Source of the DNA: Deinococcus sp. QL22 | Lineage (GTDB): Bacteria; Deinococcota; Deinococci; Deinococcales; Deinococcaceae | Direction of reading: 5' to 3' | Length of the DNA: 64,000 nt | Assembly (NCBI RefSeq): GCF_023370075.1 | Contig: NZ_CP097156.1 | Location: forward strand, 1-64,000 | Part shown: positions 6,699 through 15,727 of the stretch, one piece after another | How the letters are laid out: every line of letters starts with the position of its first letter | How positions within the stretch are numbered: position 1 is the first letter of the stretch | Translations under genes and position numbers: made by a program | Notes under the pieces: generated by a model | Seen by the model: the letters and a program-made list of their open reading frames with translations, nothing else | Told to the model about the DNA's origin: nothing | Databases searched by the model: none

Positions 6699-7306
6699 CC
6701 GCCCTCGCTCCGGCCCGGCCCCTGACTCTGCCCGCTGAATGGGGCGACGCGCAGGCGGTACAACATGGCCCCCTCAGACTCCTGATCTCGCCGCAGGAAG
6801 ACCACGCGGGCGAGGGCCAGTGGCGACACGTCTCCGTAAGTTGTCAAGATCGCCTGCCCACCTATGAGGAACTGGGCGCGGTGCGCGAGCAGTATTTCGA
6901 CGCGGACGCCACCGTCGTGCAGCTCATGCCTCCGGCCAGTCAGTGGGTGAACCAGCACGAGTTCTGCCTGCACCTGTGGCAACGCCTGGATGCGCCGCTC
7001 CTCCCCGAAGGCCTGCACCGCTCGGTGGGGCTGCGCGGGGGCGTGCCGCTGGACGGAGTGGAGAAGACGCTGATGCAAGAGGGGCTGCCCCTGTTCAGCC
7101 TGCTGCGGAACTTGGTGCGCTCGCGGGGCATCCTGACGGCCGCAGAGGCGCAGGTGGCCTTGCAGGATCAGGTGGCCGACGGTTCGACGCCGGCCCAGCA
7201 GACGGTCAGCCTGCGGGTGGCCCTGATGCACCTCGCTGAAGCCGCCCACCTGTTCAGCGTGACGTATGACGCGGGCAGCGACGCGTTCTGCTGGCAGCCC
7301 GCATGA
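6695..7306 (+). CDS. Hypothetical phage protein, 203 aa
   Basis: The N-terminal half contains WRHVSVSCQDRLPTYEEL, EQYFDADATVVQLMPPASQWVN and H-F-CLHLW, a pattern found in small phage proteins of unknown role. The C-terminal half (VEKTLMQEGLPLFSLLRNLVRSRGILTAAEAQVALQDQV) reads as a winged-helix segment. So a conserved phage domain may be fused to a DNA-binding module. ATG 6695 overlaps the previous stop. Confidence 0.7.
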   Translation: MTALAPARPLTLPAEWGDAQAVQHGPLRLLISPQEDHAGEGQWRHVSVSCQDRLPTYEELGAVREQYFDADATVVQLMPPASQWVNQHEFCLHLWQRLDAPLLPEGLHRSVGLRGGVPLDGVEKTLMQEGLPLFSLLRNLVRSRGILTAAEAQVALQDQVADGSTPAQQTVSLRVALMHLAEAAHLFSVTYDAGSDAFCWQPA

Positions 7307-7509
7307 GCCCGACCCGCATCCTCCGTCAAACCCGCAATGTGACGGTCTCTGAGGCTGACAACATCATCAAGCGCCATGCCCAAACCCGCAAGATGAACCC
7401 GCGTATCTGCAAGTCGGCCCTAGATAAGGATGGGCTGGACACTGCCGAGGGGCTGCTACGCCAGGACGCCGGACGCTACTTCCTCAGCACGCCGGGGCGT
7501 GGGGCATGA
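7303..7509 (+). CDS. Hypothetical protein, 68 aa, possible winged helix
   Basis: A small basic protein (MSPTRILRQTRNVTVSEADN...) ending in a strand pair, LRQDAGRYFLSTPGRG, that resembles the wing of a winged-helix domain. It may be a small DNA-binding protein. Overlaps both neighbours by four bases. Confidence 0.65.
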   Translation: MSPTRILRQTRNVTVSEADNIIKRHAQTRKMNPRICKSALDKDGLDTAEGLLRQDAGRYFLSTPGRGA

Positions 7510-8306
7510 GCGTCCGAACGGAAGTCAAAGCCAAACCCATCATCTTTAGCGCCCTAATGGTACAGGCCATCCTGGCGGGGACGAAAAGCCAGACGCGGAG
7601 ACTCATCAAGCCGCAGCCGCCTGTCGAAGACGATATGCCGTATTCCTACCCCTATTACTGGGGCGCGGTAGGCACGTACTCCGGGGTCAGTGAGCCTCGC
7701 CATTACTGGTGCAACTACGTGTCTGGCGAGGCAGCGTACAAGGCCGACGACGACCTGTTGCTCTGGCCGCCTGACGATGACGACAGTGATGAGCCGGCAG
7801 AAGACGGCTGGTATGGCCCCGGTGGCATGGAATCGCCCTACGGCTCAGGAGCGAACTGCATGAAGCGTGCCGCCCGGCTGTGGGTGCGTGAAGCATTCAC
7901 GCTCGGCGTCATTCCTCTCGAAATGGAAGGCGGCTCCCTGCTGAAGCGTGGGCCGATCATTGAGACCGGGCATTTCCAGGGTTGGCAACAAGCTGCCTGG
8001 TATGACGGAACCGAAGACCCCTGGGGCTGGTTCAGCGAGCGCAAGCGCATGTCGCCCATCTACATGCCGCGCTGGGCCAGTCGGATCACGTTGGAGCTGA
8101 CCAGTGTCGAAGTGCAGCGCCTCCAACACCTCTCCGAAAAAGAGGCGCGTGCAGAAGGTGTGTTTCCAGCGGGGCAGATTGAAAGCAAGTATCGGGGTGA
8201 AGGCCGAGACCTCTTCCGTCAGAAGTGGGATCAGTTGAACGGGAAAGGCAGCTGGGACGCCAACCCCTGGGTCTGGAACATCAACTTTAAGCGGGTAGAC
8301 GCATGA
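7506..8306 (+). CDS. ASCH-domain-like phage protein, 266 aa
   Basis: The protein begins KPIIFSALMVQAILAGTKSQTRR and has LWVREAF in the middle, then MPRWASRITLELTSVEVQRLQHLSEKEARAEGV. This is the layout of ASCH-related phage proteins (beta-barrel, PUA-like fold, thought to bind RNA or modified nucleosides). An acidic insert around residues 75-105 (DDDDSDEPAEDG) separates the parts. ATG 7506 overlaps the previous stop. The exact substrate is unknown. Confidence 0.75.
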   Translation: MSVRTEVKAKPIIFSALMVQAILAGTKSQTRRLIKPQPPVEDDMPYSYPYYWGAVGTYSGVSEPRHYWCNYVSGEAAYKADDDLLLWPPDDDDSDEPAEDGWYGPGGMESPYGSGANCMKRAARLWVREAFTLGVIPLEMEGGSLLKRGPIIETGHFQGWQQAAWYDGTEDPWGWFSERKRMSPIYMPRWASRITLELTSVEVQRLQHLSEKEARAEGVFPAGQIESKYRGEGRDLFRQKWDQLNGKGSWDANPWVWNINFKRVDA

Positions 8307-9145
8307 GTGAGTTTGCTCCTGTCCTGCGCTGGCCTGGTGCCAAGTGGCGTATCGCCGAGTGGGTGTGCGGCCACCTGCCCGCCCATGACTGCTACGTAGA
8401 GCCGTTCTTCGGCAGTGGCGCGGTCTTTTTCAATAAAGAGCCTTCCCGCGTAGAAGTTATCAACGACTTGGATCGCAACGTCGTGACTCTGTTCCGGGTG
8501 TTGCGCGAGCAAGGGGCTGCACTGGCAGGGATGCTTTCCGTCACGCCCTGGGCTGAGGGCGAGTACCGCGACGCGCACGCGAAGCTCCAGCAGCCTGACC
8601 TGACTGACCTCGAACGTGCCCGTTGCCTGATCGTGGCCAGTTGGCAGCAGATTGGCCGTAGACCTCTCACAGTGCGCAGCAATTGGCGGTTTCGGGACGT
8701 TGCGGGACAGTCTCCTGTCACGGCTTGGCAGATTCTGCCTGAGCGAGTACTGCAAGCTGCCGCCCGCCTGAAAGACGCGCAGATCAGCGAGATGCCCGCC
8801 GTCAAGCTGATTGCCCAGACGCAAGGCAAAGACGTCCTGCTGTACGTCGATCCGCCCTACCTGAGCGAGATTCGCAGCAGTTCCCGCCTCTATGAACACG
8901 AAATGCGGGGCCGCGACCAGCATGACGAGCTGCTGGACGTTCTCCGCGCCCACCTCGGCCCAGTCGTGCTGAGCGCTTACGCCAACGATTACTACAGTGC
9001 GGCGTTGCCCGGCTGGCAGACGGTGGCCACAGGAGCCCGCACCCAAACCAATGCCCAGCGGGCCGAAACGCTCTGGATCAATCCCGTCGCATGGCGGAGG
9101 CTGACGCACGCCTCGCCCATTCTGATTTTGGAGCGTGCGTTATGA
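8303..9145 (+). CDS. D12-class N6-adenine DNA methyltransferase (Dam-like)
   Basis: Transfers a methyl group from S-adenosylmethionine to adenine in DNA. The SAM-binding parts are visible as LRWPGAKWRI (residues about 8-17) and VEPFFGSGAVFF (32-43); the catalytic motif is DPPY at 183-186. Length (280 aa) fits the family. It lies in the early operon next to an HsdM-like gene and would protect phage DNA or mark it for replication or packaging. The target sequence cannot be read from the protein. ATGA overlaps on both sides. Confidence 0.9.
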   Translation: MSEFAPVLRWPGAKWRIAEWVCGHLPAHDCYVEPFFGSGAVFFNKEPSRVEVINDLDRNVVTLFRVLREQGAALAGMLSVTPWAEGEYRDAHAKLQQPDLTDLERARCLIVASWQQIGRRPLTVRSNWRFRDVAGQSPVTAWQILPERVLQAAARLKDAQISEMPAVKLIAQTQGKDVLLYVDPPYLSEIRSSSRLYEHEMRGRDQHDELLDVLRAHLGPVVLSAYANDYYSAALPGWQTVATGARTQTNAQRAETLWINPVAWRRLTHASPILILERAL

Positions 9146-9927
9146 CGTCCAAACTCGCCCGTTCCTTCCAGCGCGACGCCGGAGCCGAGCAGTCCACCCG
9201 TGGTTTCCTGGGCGACCCACTGAAACTTCCGTTTGCCCGCATCCTCCAGGACGTCAAGCAGATTCGTGTGTCCGAGGCCTACCGCCGCATGGTGACCGCT
9301 GGAGCCTGCGCCCTGACCGGTGGGCAGCAGGAAGCTCTCTACCTGGACGCCATCAAGGGGCTGAGCGCCCATGACCTTGATGTGGTCGTGCGCTCGTTCC
9401 GGCAACTGGTGGTGGATATGGACGACCGGCCCTATATGGATTTGCTGGGGCCGCTGTACATGGAGATCAACCACAAATTAGACCGGGATTCGGGCGGCGA
9501 ATTTTTTACTCCCTTTGCCCTCTCGTGCCTGCTGGCCCGCTTGCAGGTTTCCCCTGACGCCGCGCACATCTTCACGCCCGGTGAAGTCCTGAACTGCAAT
9601 GAGCCCACCGCAGGCACGGGCGGCATGGTGCTCACCTTTGCTGAGGCGTTGGCCGATCAGGGCATCAATCCCTTGCACACCCGCTGGGTCGTGCAGGACA
9701 TCTCCGACCGCTCCTGCTACGGCGCGTTCATCAACACCACCCTCTGGGGCATTCCGGCCACCGTCGTGTGCGGCAACACCCTGAAAGTGGAATGCCTGTG
9801 GAGCTGGCAGAACGTCTTCTGGCACGCGGCTTTGCCCTGGCCTAAGCCAGAGGAAACGCAGGCAGAGGACGTCCGCTTTGGGCAGGTCGTCACGGCCATG
9901 CGCGGCTTCTTAGCGGGTGTGGCATGA
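9142..9927 (+). CDS. HsdM-like N-6 DNA methylase fold protein lacking the NPPY motif
   Basis: Residues 118-124 (GGEFFTP) and 154-162 (EPTAGTGGM) match the N-terminal motif and SAM-binding motif I of type I restriction methylase subunits; QDISDRSC and GNTL follow at 185-192 and 211-214. The catalytic [N/D]PP[Y/F] motif expected after GNTL is absent. The 261-aa protein may bind SAM without standard catalysis, or belong to the short phage branch of the family. ATG 9142 overlaps the Dam-like gene's stop, suggesting joint action or regulation. Confidence 0.8.
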   Translation: MTSKLARSFQRDAGAEQSTRGFLGDPLKLPFARILQDVKQIRVSEAYRRMVTAGACALTGGQQEALYLDAIKGLSAHDLDVVVRSFRQLVVDMDDRPYMDLLGPLYMEINHKLDRDSGGEFFTPFALSCLLARLQVSPDAAHIFTPGEVLNCNEPTAGTGGMVLTFAEALADQGINPLHTRWVVQDISDRSCYGAFINTTLWGIPATVVCGNTLKVECLWSWQNVFWHAALPWPKPEETQAEDVRFGQVVTAMRGFLAGVA

Positions 9928-10406
9928 GCAGCCAAAAACCCCGCGCGGCGCAGCTGGCCGCTCCTTCCCTCTTCTCCTTCGACTTCCGGGAAGAGTCCAT
10001 TCAAGTAGGGGACATCGTGCGCCAGTCTTGGCCGTGGATTCTGTGCGACCGGGGCAACCAGCTGATGCCCTTCTGGCAGGTGCATGGCCGCTCAGGGGAC
10101 GCTCAATTCCTCTGTCGGGCCGTGCCATTCACCACCGGATGCGGCGAGACGTGGTGGTTCAAGGAGCGCGACGTGGTTCGCACCGGGCGCAGTTGGCGGG
10201 TGCCGTCCCATCACGAGGTGCAGATGTGGTTTCAAGATTTGGGCACCACAGAGTTTGCCGCCCGCCTCAACAGCCGCCCGCCCGCGACCACCCACCCGGA
10301 AGAAGCGGAGCTGGTAATGCTGCTGGCCGGGCTGGGGCCGACGCGCATCCCTTACGGCGACCGCCACTTCTACGCCCTCTTCCCGAAAAAGCAGGCGGCG
10401 CGGTGA
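9924..10406 (+). CDS. Hypothetical protein, 160 aa
   Basis: Rich in aromatic residues and strands (DIVRQSWPWILCDRGNQLMPFW; CGETWWFKERDVVRTGRSWRV), followed by a helical C-terminus. It may be a small beta-barrel domain of the PUA or SH3 type, but no family can be named. Coupled to the methylases by ATGA. Confidence 0.7.
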   Translation: MSSQKPRAAQLAAPSLFSFDFREESIQVGDIVRQSWPWILCDRGNQLMPFWQVHGRSGDAQFLCRAVPFTTGCGETWWFKERDVVRTGRSWRVPSHHEVQMWFQDLGTTEFAARLNSRPPATTHPEEAELVMLLAGLGPTRIPYGDRHFYALFPKKQAAR

Positions 10407-10546
10407 ATTGGTGGCTGTGGTTGGGTGGGGCCTACGTGACCCTGAACAGCGTGTCCTTGCTGTGCGCGGCCATGCTCAGCAGCCAGCTCAGCCGGGAAGA
10501 GGAAGCGGGCGAAGCACGGCGGGCGCACCTGGGGCGGCAGCCATGA
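10403..10546 (+). CDS. Small one-TM membrane protein, 47 aa
   Basis: This short gene starts at GTG 10403, overlapping the previous stop, and ends overlapping the next ATG. It has one hydrophobic segment (WWLWLGGAYVTLNSVSLLCAAML) and a charged tail (REEEAGEARRAHLGRQP). Position in the overlapping chain supports it. Confidence 0.6.
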   Translation: MNWWLWLGGAYVTLNSVSLLCAAMLSSQLSREEEAGEARRAHLGRQP

Positions 10547-10860
10547 CCGCTCCCCAGACTTGGCGCGTGACCGAACACGCCGTGGCGCAGGCCATGCAAC
10601 GCTGGCACGTTTCTCCCTCCGAGGCAGCGGAAGCGGCCATTCACGAGGTGCTGCGGGACGGGCAATTGCAGTTCCGCAGCGAAGACCAGTTCGAGATACG
10701 ACTCGCCGTCACGCCAGATTCCATGCGGGTAGTGCGCTGCGTGGGCGGGGTGGTGGTCACAGCAGTGATGAGCCGTAGCCGGGGCGCAGAGAACCGCAGG
10801 CGCAAAGCGCAGCGCAAGCGCAAGAAGCGGGCAGAACAGGCCCCAGCGGTGCAGCCATGA
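10543..10860 (+). CDS. Hypothetical basic protein, 105 aa
   Basis: The N-terminal 75 residues (WRVTEHAVAQAMQRWHVSPSEA ... VVRCVGGVVVTAVM) are alpha/beta; the C-terminus is strongly basic (RRKAQRKRKKR), suggesting nucleic acid binding. ATG 10543 is chosen for its ATGA overlap; an upstream start in the same frame would overlap the 47-aa gene completely. Confidence 0.65.
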   Translation: MTAPQTWRVTEHAVAQAMQRWHVSPSEAAEAAIHEVLRDGQLQFRSEDQFEIRLAVTPDSMRVVRCVGGVVVTAVMSRSRGAENRRRKAQRKRKKRAEQAPAVQP

Positions 10861-11969
10861 GCGCCACGAATGCTGCTCCCAGCCGTGTTCGGGGTGTGTA
10901 CGGTGCAGACACCCGTGCCGTGTTGCTGGCCCTACGCGAGCCGGCCCGCGTTCCAGCGCTTATGGCCGAACTGGGCTGGACGACGGCGCGGGTGTGGGAC
11001 AACGTCAAAGGGCTGTACGGGCGCGGATTACTGGAACGGCCCGTGCGCGGCGTATACCGCATCACGCCCGCCGGAGAAGCCGCCCTCGCGCACCTGCCCC
11101 CGGTCAGCGGGTCGGTGACGCTGCGCAACGTGCACCGCGCTGCACCGCTCTCGACAGGCCGCCTGTGGTCAGCGGAGCGCGTGGCGTGGCTGAAGGCGCA
11201 TTACGCCGCCCTCGGCCACCGCCGCGCTGCGGAGCTGCTGAACATGGAACCGAGCGCTGTGCACGCCAAGGCCCGCAAATTGGGCCTGGAAGCAGGCGAT
11301 GTGGCGGGCTACGTGCGTCTCACCGACGTGGCGAATTTGGTGGAGCGGGACTACGTGATGCTCTGGAGCCGCGCCCAGCACGCCGGGGTGCTGACCTATC
11401 CCGTGGGCGTGAAAGGCCAGCAACGGCGAACGCACGCCCTCGTGCCTGATGCGTGGGTCGAGACCGTTCTCAGTGAGTGGCAGCCGCCCACGCCCGACGA
11501 CGTGGCGCTCTGTGAGTTGCGGGCAGAACTGGGCCTGAGCCGCACCCACGCGCAGCGCCTGACGGCAAGCGTGGCCTACCTGCGCACCCCGGTCAAGGGT
11601 GGACAGGCCCGGCTCTACGTCAGCACCGAAGACGCCCTGCGCCTGCGCCAGTCGGTGCGGGAAGCGGCCAAAACGCCCCGTGCCCCGGTGGTGGGCCGGG
11701 CAGGCATCCTCCAAGCCATCGAGGCCGGGGGTGAGGCGGGCCGCAGCGAGCGCGAACTGTTTGAAGCCCTGCCCTGCTCCCGCGCCGCCGTGCGGATTCA
11801 CGTGCTGGCGCTGCGGGGAGCCGGAACCATCCAGATGTGCCGCACCGGAACCACCCTCGACCCGTTCGTGTACCGCGCAGCCCGCTTCGTCCACGCGCCG
11901 GAGCCGCCGCAGCGTGTCATCACCATTTCCGGACGGCCCCGCAAAGTGCTTGCTCACGCCGCCGATTAG
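10857..11969 (+). CDS. Multi-winged-helix DNA-binding protein, 370 aa
   Basis: Several HTH-like segments are visible: residues about 20-65 (VLLALREPARVPALMAELGWTTARVWDNVKGLYGRGLLER with a wing), 105-135 (SAERVAWLKAHYAALGHRRAAELLN), and about 285-330 (ILQAIEAGGEAGRSERELFEALPCSRAAVRIHVLALRG). It is likely a DNA-binding regulator or replication accessory. It ends the first block of the early operon; a 113-base gap follows. Confidence 0.75.
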   Translation: MSATNAAPSRVRGVYGADTRAVLLALREPARVPALMAELGWTTARVWDNVKGLYGRGLLERPVRGVYRITPAGEAALAHLPPVSGSVTLRNVHRAAPLSTGRLWSAERVAWLKAHYAALGHRRAAELLNMEPSAVHAKARKLGLEAGDVAGYVRLTDVANLVERDYVMLWSRAQHAGVLTYPVGVKGQQRRTHALVPDAWVETVLSEWQPPTPDDVALCELRAELGLSRTHAQRLTASVAYLRTPVKGGQARLYVSTEDALRLRQSVREAAKTPRAPVVGRAGILQAIEAGGEAGRSERELFEALPCSRAAVRIHVLALRGAGTIQMCRTGTTLDPFVYRAARFVHAPEPPQRVITISGRPRKVLAHAAD

Positions 11970-12049
11970 CCCCTCTCTCATAAAACTTCCCCGTGCGGCC
12001 TCGCCCGTTCACTCCGTCCAGGCCGCACAAAACCTCCCTTTCCTCTTCC

Positions 12050-12067
12050 AGTCTTTTCGAAAAGACT
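12050..12067. promoter_or_regulatory. 18-bp perfect palindrome in the only real gap of the early operon
   Basis: AGTCTTTTCGAAAAGACT is fully self-complementary. It lies 15 bases before ATG 12083, just upstream of the GGAG ribosome site. No T-run follows, so it is more likely an operator or mRNA-processing site than a terminator. This is the one interruption between tightly overlapping gene blocks. Confidence 0.6.
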
Positions 12068-12082
12068 AGCCCGGAGACTCCC

Positions 12083-13879
12083 ATGTCCAACACCACACTG
12101 CTCACCCTGTCGGCCCGAATTGCCGAGCTGGAACGCACCGCCCGAAGCGGCCATGAGGCGCAGGAAACCCTGACCCAGCTCTATCAAAAACAGAATCAGG
12201 TCGCTGCGGCTATCGAGGCAACGCAGGACATCATCTACGCCGGAGAGGATGCCGAGGCGACACTGAAGCGTCTCTCCGCCGTGCTCAATGGCGGAACGCC
12301 CGCAGAGGCCCAAAGTGCTGCCACCCCTGCTGTTGCAGAGGTTGCCGTGCAGGAGGCAGATGCGCAGTCTCCGCTCGTCGAACCTGATTCCACGCCAGGC
12401 CTGCAAGTCGGGAAGGTGCTGGTGGTGGGAAGTGAAGCCGCTGGGCCTCCCGAAGGTACTCCCCAAGAACCGGCACCAGCGGTCCCCGCTCGCAAACCTC
12501 CTGAAATGACTCAGGCAGAACGGCAAACGACCTTGCTGGCCGATCTCGCCGCCCATCCCGATTCCAGCAACCGTGAGGTCAAGAATCGGCTGGGGTGGAG
12601 CGACTCCACGACCGCCAAGTGGATCACCCGCCTGACCACGCAGGGATACCTGACCGTGGACTCTACGGATTGGCCCTACCGCTACCGCCTCAGCGAGCAG
12701 ACCCAGTGCGACTTTGGGGTGCTGGTTGAAGCTGAAGTGCTGCCTCCGGTGGTTGCAGAGGTCGAGTCAGCGCCGGTGGAGACGGAAGCTCAGGCCGAGG
12801 CTGAACAAAGCGAGGCTGAGCCCACGTCCGAGCCTGCCCCCCAGCCCAGCAGCCTGCAAACTCAACTGGTGGCGTGGGTCAGTGAGCATGGCCCGCACCG
12901 CGCCAAAGATGTGGCCGCCGCATTCAACTTGTATCCCGGCCCCTGCGCCGTCCAACTCAATGCCCTGGTCAGAGAAGGCCTCCTGATGACGTTCCCTGGA
13001 ACCTCGCCCGTGATCTACGCCCTACCCGGAACGCCGCTGCCCGTACCGCCGATTGAAGCGCAGGCCCCCAAGACGCCAGAACCTGCCGCCCGCTCCGTGC
13101 CCTTGCCCAGCGACCGCACGCACCGCGCGTTGCTGTTGCTCGATTTGCATGGCCCGCAGAGTCACCGAGGCTTACACGGGTACATGGACGTGGACTTCTC
13201 GATTACGACGCTACAGCGGTTGCTGACGGCCCTGGAAGAGGAAGGACTGGTGGAGATGACACCCAGCCAGACCGTTACCACCGTCTCACTGACCCCATTG
13301 GGGCGGGCTCGTCTGGCCGCCTACGCGTCCGGGGAAATCAAGCCCGCTCTGCCCCCGAAGCCCGGTAAGAAGGCTCAGGTGGTGGAGCAGGTCACCTCGT
13401 TTCGCTCGACACCCAGCCAGGAAGATCTGAATATCACCATGCGGGCCAATGCCGCGCTCGTTTTGGGCGTGCTGGAGGCAGGGCAGGCGTATGTCGAAAC
13501 CGACCTGGTCAAGGCGACGGGACTGGCCCTCTCTCACCTGCGCATGGCTCTGGGCAACCTGCAGGCGACCGGAGAAGTGCAGCGGCTGGACGGGGTGGGC
13601 ACGCGGGCGATGTACCGCCTGGAACAGCTCGACCTGCCGGAACCGGAGGGCGACACCCTGACGCCGGAAGGGGAACGGGTGGCGGCGCACCTGGCGCACG
13701 TCACGGCCCGCAGCGCGTCTGACACCGCCACCAATATCGCTACAGGCCTGCGCCTGCCCCGTGTTGAGGTGGATCAGGCCCTCGCTGTCCTGAACGCACA
13801 GGGGCGACTGGCCTACACGCGCATTGCGAACCTCGTGACGTACACCCTGCGCAACGCGGCAGCAGAGGCGGCGGCATGA
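12083..13879 (+). CDS. Large multi-winged-helix protein with Pro/Glu linkers, 598 aa
   Basis: A coiled-coil-like N-terminus (residues 1-60) is followed by at least five winged-helix-like modules joined by Ala/Pro/Glu-rich linkers. Clear modules are LLADLAAHPDSSNREVKNRLGWSDSTTAKWITRLTTQGYLTV (about 150-195), LVAWVSEHGPHRAKDVAAAFN (about 265-310), LLLLDLHGPQSHRGL (about 350-400), LVLGVLEAGQAYVETDLVKATG (about 460-505) and a last one near 540-590. ATG 12083 with GGAG 10 bases upstream is chosen. Presumably binds DNA at several sites; role in replication or transcription unknown. Confidence 0.75.
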   Translation: MSNTTLLTLSARIAELERTARSGHEAQETLTQLYQKQNQVAAAIEATQDIIYAGEDAEATLKRLSAVLNGGTPAEAQSAATPAVAEVAVQEADAQSPLVEPDSTPGLQVGKVLVVGSEAAGPPEGTPQEPAPAVPARKPPEMTQAERQTTLLADLAAHPDSSNREVKNRLGWSDSTTAKWITRLTTQGYLTVDSTDWPYRYRLSEQTQCDFGVLVEAEVLPPVVAEVESAPVETEAQAEAEQSEAEPTSEPAPQPSSLQTQLVAWVSEHGPHRAKDVAAAFNLYPGPCAVQLNALVREGLLMTFPGTSPVIYALPGTPLPVPPIEAQAPKTPEPAARSVPLPSDRTHRALLLLDLHGPQSHRGLHGYMDVDFSITTLQRLLTALEEEGLVEMTPSQTVTTVSLTPLGRARLAAYASGEIKPALPPKPGKKAQVVEQVTSFRSTPSQEDLNITMRANAALVLGVLEAGQAYVETDLVKATGLALSHLRMALGNLQATGEVQRLDGVGTRAMYRLEQLDLPEPEGDTLTPEGERVAAHLAHVTARSASDTATNIATGLRLPRVEVDQALAVLNAQGRLAYTRIANLVTYTLRNAAAEAAA

Positions 13880-14883
13880 CGACCAGCACCCTGATCGACA
13901 CCGCCTCACTGGCTGAATTCCGCGCCCAGCAGCAGACCCCCAAGCCCCGCAAGATGGCGCTCTCGGACAGCCGTGCCCGCCGTCTCTCCTCGGACGAGTG
14001 GCGCGGGGCGTATGGCGACACGCTCAAAAAAGTGCTCCGGGAGCAATTGGATGAGGCGGTCACCCGTCCAACCGATCTGGGCCGCGCCGTGGCCGCCGAC
14101 CTCGTTCAGCGTTCACTGGATTTGGCCGCGTTCGGAATCGACGCCTTTGCCGGATCGACCTTTGATGCCCGCCGTGCGCTGAGAGACCGGAGCGATGTCG
14201 TGCTGCAAGGCATTTTGAATCAGATGTTGGCGACGGTGAAAAGCGTCACCGAAGAGGCGGAAGTGGCCCTGCGCGAGCAGGCGGAGGAGAAGGCGAATGC
14301 GCTGCTGGCCGAGGCAAAAGCCGCCTTTGAGCAGGAACGCGATATGGCCACCGCTGGTGCAGACGAGGTGCAGCGCGAACTCTCCGAATACCGCCGCGCT
14401 GCTGAGGCCGCCTCCGCCCAGTTGGTGCGCGAGCGGGAAGCTTCTGCCCGTGAGGTGGCCGACCTGAAAGCCGCGCACGCCGCCAACGTGACCGGGCTTC
14501 AGCAGCAACTCACCCGCGCTGCCCGGATCGCCGCCGATCAGGAACGCAGCTGGAACGAACAGCGCCGCCAGCTGCTGGCCGATCAGGCCGCCGCACAGAC
14601 CACCATTGCCCACCTCAACAGCGAGTGTGAGCGGCTGGAAGCCTCGCACGTCCCTCAACCCAAGGTGGTTACCCGCATGCCGAACCCTGATCTGCCCCAG
14701 AACGCGTTGGAAGAAGCCTCGCTCACGAATTACCTGCGTGACACTTTGAACGATCCGAAAATCAAGTTGGGTGCAGTGGTCATCAGTGACGAACAACTCT
14801 CCGGCTGGCGGGCAACGTACCCGACGAAAGAGAGTCAGCTCAAGCAAGTGCGGGCCGTGGTGTTCAAGGGACGAGCAGCGTGA
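13876..14883 (+). CDS. Coiled-coil protein, 335 aa
   Basis: Residues about 115-255 form a long coiled coil (VTEEAEVALREQAEEKANALLAEAK ... ECERLEA), flanked by an N-terminal basic region (PRKMALSDSRARR) and a C-terminal globular end. It may scaffold or link the adjacent multi-winged-helix protein. ATGA overlap upstream, GTGA overlap downstream. No family recognised. Confidence 0.7.
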   Translation: MTTSTLIDTASLAEFRAQQQTPKPRKMALSDSRARRLSSDEWRGAYGDTLKKVLREQLDEAVTRPTDLGRAVAADLVQRSLDLAAFGIDAFAGSTFDARRALRDRSDVVLQGILNQMLATVKSVTEEAEVALREQAEEKANALLAEAKAAFEQERDMATAGADEVQRELSEYRRAAEAASAQLVREREASAREVADLKAAHAANVTGLQQQLTRAARIAADQERSWNEQRRQLLADQAAAQTTIAHLNSECERLEASHVPQPKVVTRMPNPDLPQNALEEASLTNYLRDTLNDPKIKLGAVVISDEQLSGWRATYPTKESQLKQVRAVVFKGRAA

Positions 14884-15350
14884 ATCCCCCGACTGTGTCG
14901 CACAGCCCTATCGCAGACCGCGCCAAAGCCATGCTAGGAGACCGTCGGCTGAACCGAGTCGTCGATTCCCGCTTGGAAGCAGGCGTGGCCACCTACGGCC
15001 AGCCCATCGATGCGTGGTCAGGCAGCAAGCGCCGGGCCGCCGTGATGCGGTTGCAGGAGCTGCTGGACGCCATCAATTACGCGCTGTTCGAGGGCGACAC
15101 GATGGCAGCACAGGCCGACGCCGCGCAGGTTCGGCGCATTCTGCTGCGCTACCCGGATTTGGCGGTGGAAGAGATGGTGGCACGGGAGCCAGAAGTGGAG
15201 GCGGGGCCAACGGAGGCCGAACAGCTGCGCAAGATTATGGATGACGCCATGAACCTGTGGCGCGAGATTGGGAATCCGATGCTGTTGGCTGCGGCAAAAG
15301 AGTTGCAACAAGGACTTGATGGCCTCAAGCCCGCAGAGGCCCGCCCATGA
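14880..15350 (+). CDS. Hypothetical protein, 156 aa
   Basis: GTG 14880 overlaps the previous stop. Contains VATYGQPIDAWSGSKRRAAVMRLQELLDAINYAL, resembling small helical proteins seen in other phages, and an acidic helical C-terminus. Its 3' end (15336-15350) is one of the repeated junction sequences. Function unknown. Confidence 0.65.
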   Translation: MNPPTVSHSPIADRAKAMLGDRRLNRVVDSRLEAGVATYGQPIDAWSGSKRRAAVMRLQELLDAINYALFEGDTMAAQADAAQVRRILLRYPDLAVEEMVAREPEVEAGPTEAEQLRKIMDDAMNLWREIGNPMLLAAAKELQQGLDGLKPAEARP

Positions 15351-15727
15351 ACCGCAAGCAGCGCCGGGCTTCTGGGACGCCCAGTTACGTGCCCGGCCCC
15401 CCGTCCGGTGAGGCCCGTGATCTCCGGATCGTATATGGGGCAGGCTGCACCTACTGGGGCGACATCTACAGCATTCAGACGCTGCCGTTGGGCGGCCACC
15501 GGATGCCTGCCTGCCCCCATTGCCGCGGCATGCTGTATGAGCAGGAGAGCGAAGCCGCGTGGATGGAGCGCGTGACCGCTTTCGCAGAGCAAACGAACGA
15601 TTCCCAATACGTGGCGTTCATGCGCTGGAACAAGGGCCGCGCGTGTCTGAGCTTGCGTCCAGAGCAAGGCGGCGATACTGCCTTTGAACGTCTGCGGGCG
15701 CAGTTTGATGCCGAGGCCCGCTCGTGA
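15347..15727 (+). CDS. Hypothetical Zn-binding protein, 126 aa
   Basis: A basic start (MNRKQRRASG) is followed by a beta domain with CTYWGDIYSI and ACPHCRGMLY; the CPHC pair suggests a zinc site. The 3' end carries the junction sequence GAGGCCCGCTCGTGA (15713-15727), identical to that at 17386-17400. Confidence 0.65.
   Translation: MNRKQRRASGTPSYVPGPPSGEARDLRIVYGAGCTYWGDIYSIQTLPLGGHRMPACPHCRGMLYEQESEAAWMERVTAFAEQTNDSQYVAFMRWNKGRACLSLRPEQGGDTAFERLRAQFDAEARS

Noticed and set aside
12050..12067. Palindrome as a rho-independent terminator
   Set aside because: No T-run follows and the loop would be too tight; transcription must continue into the next gene.
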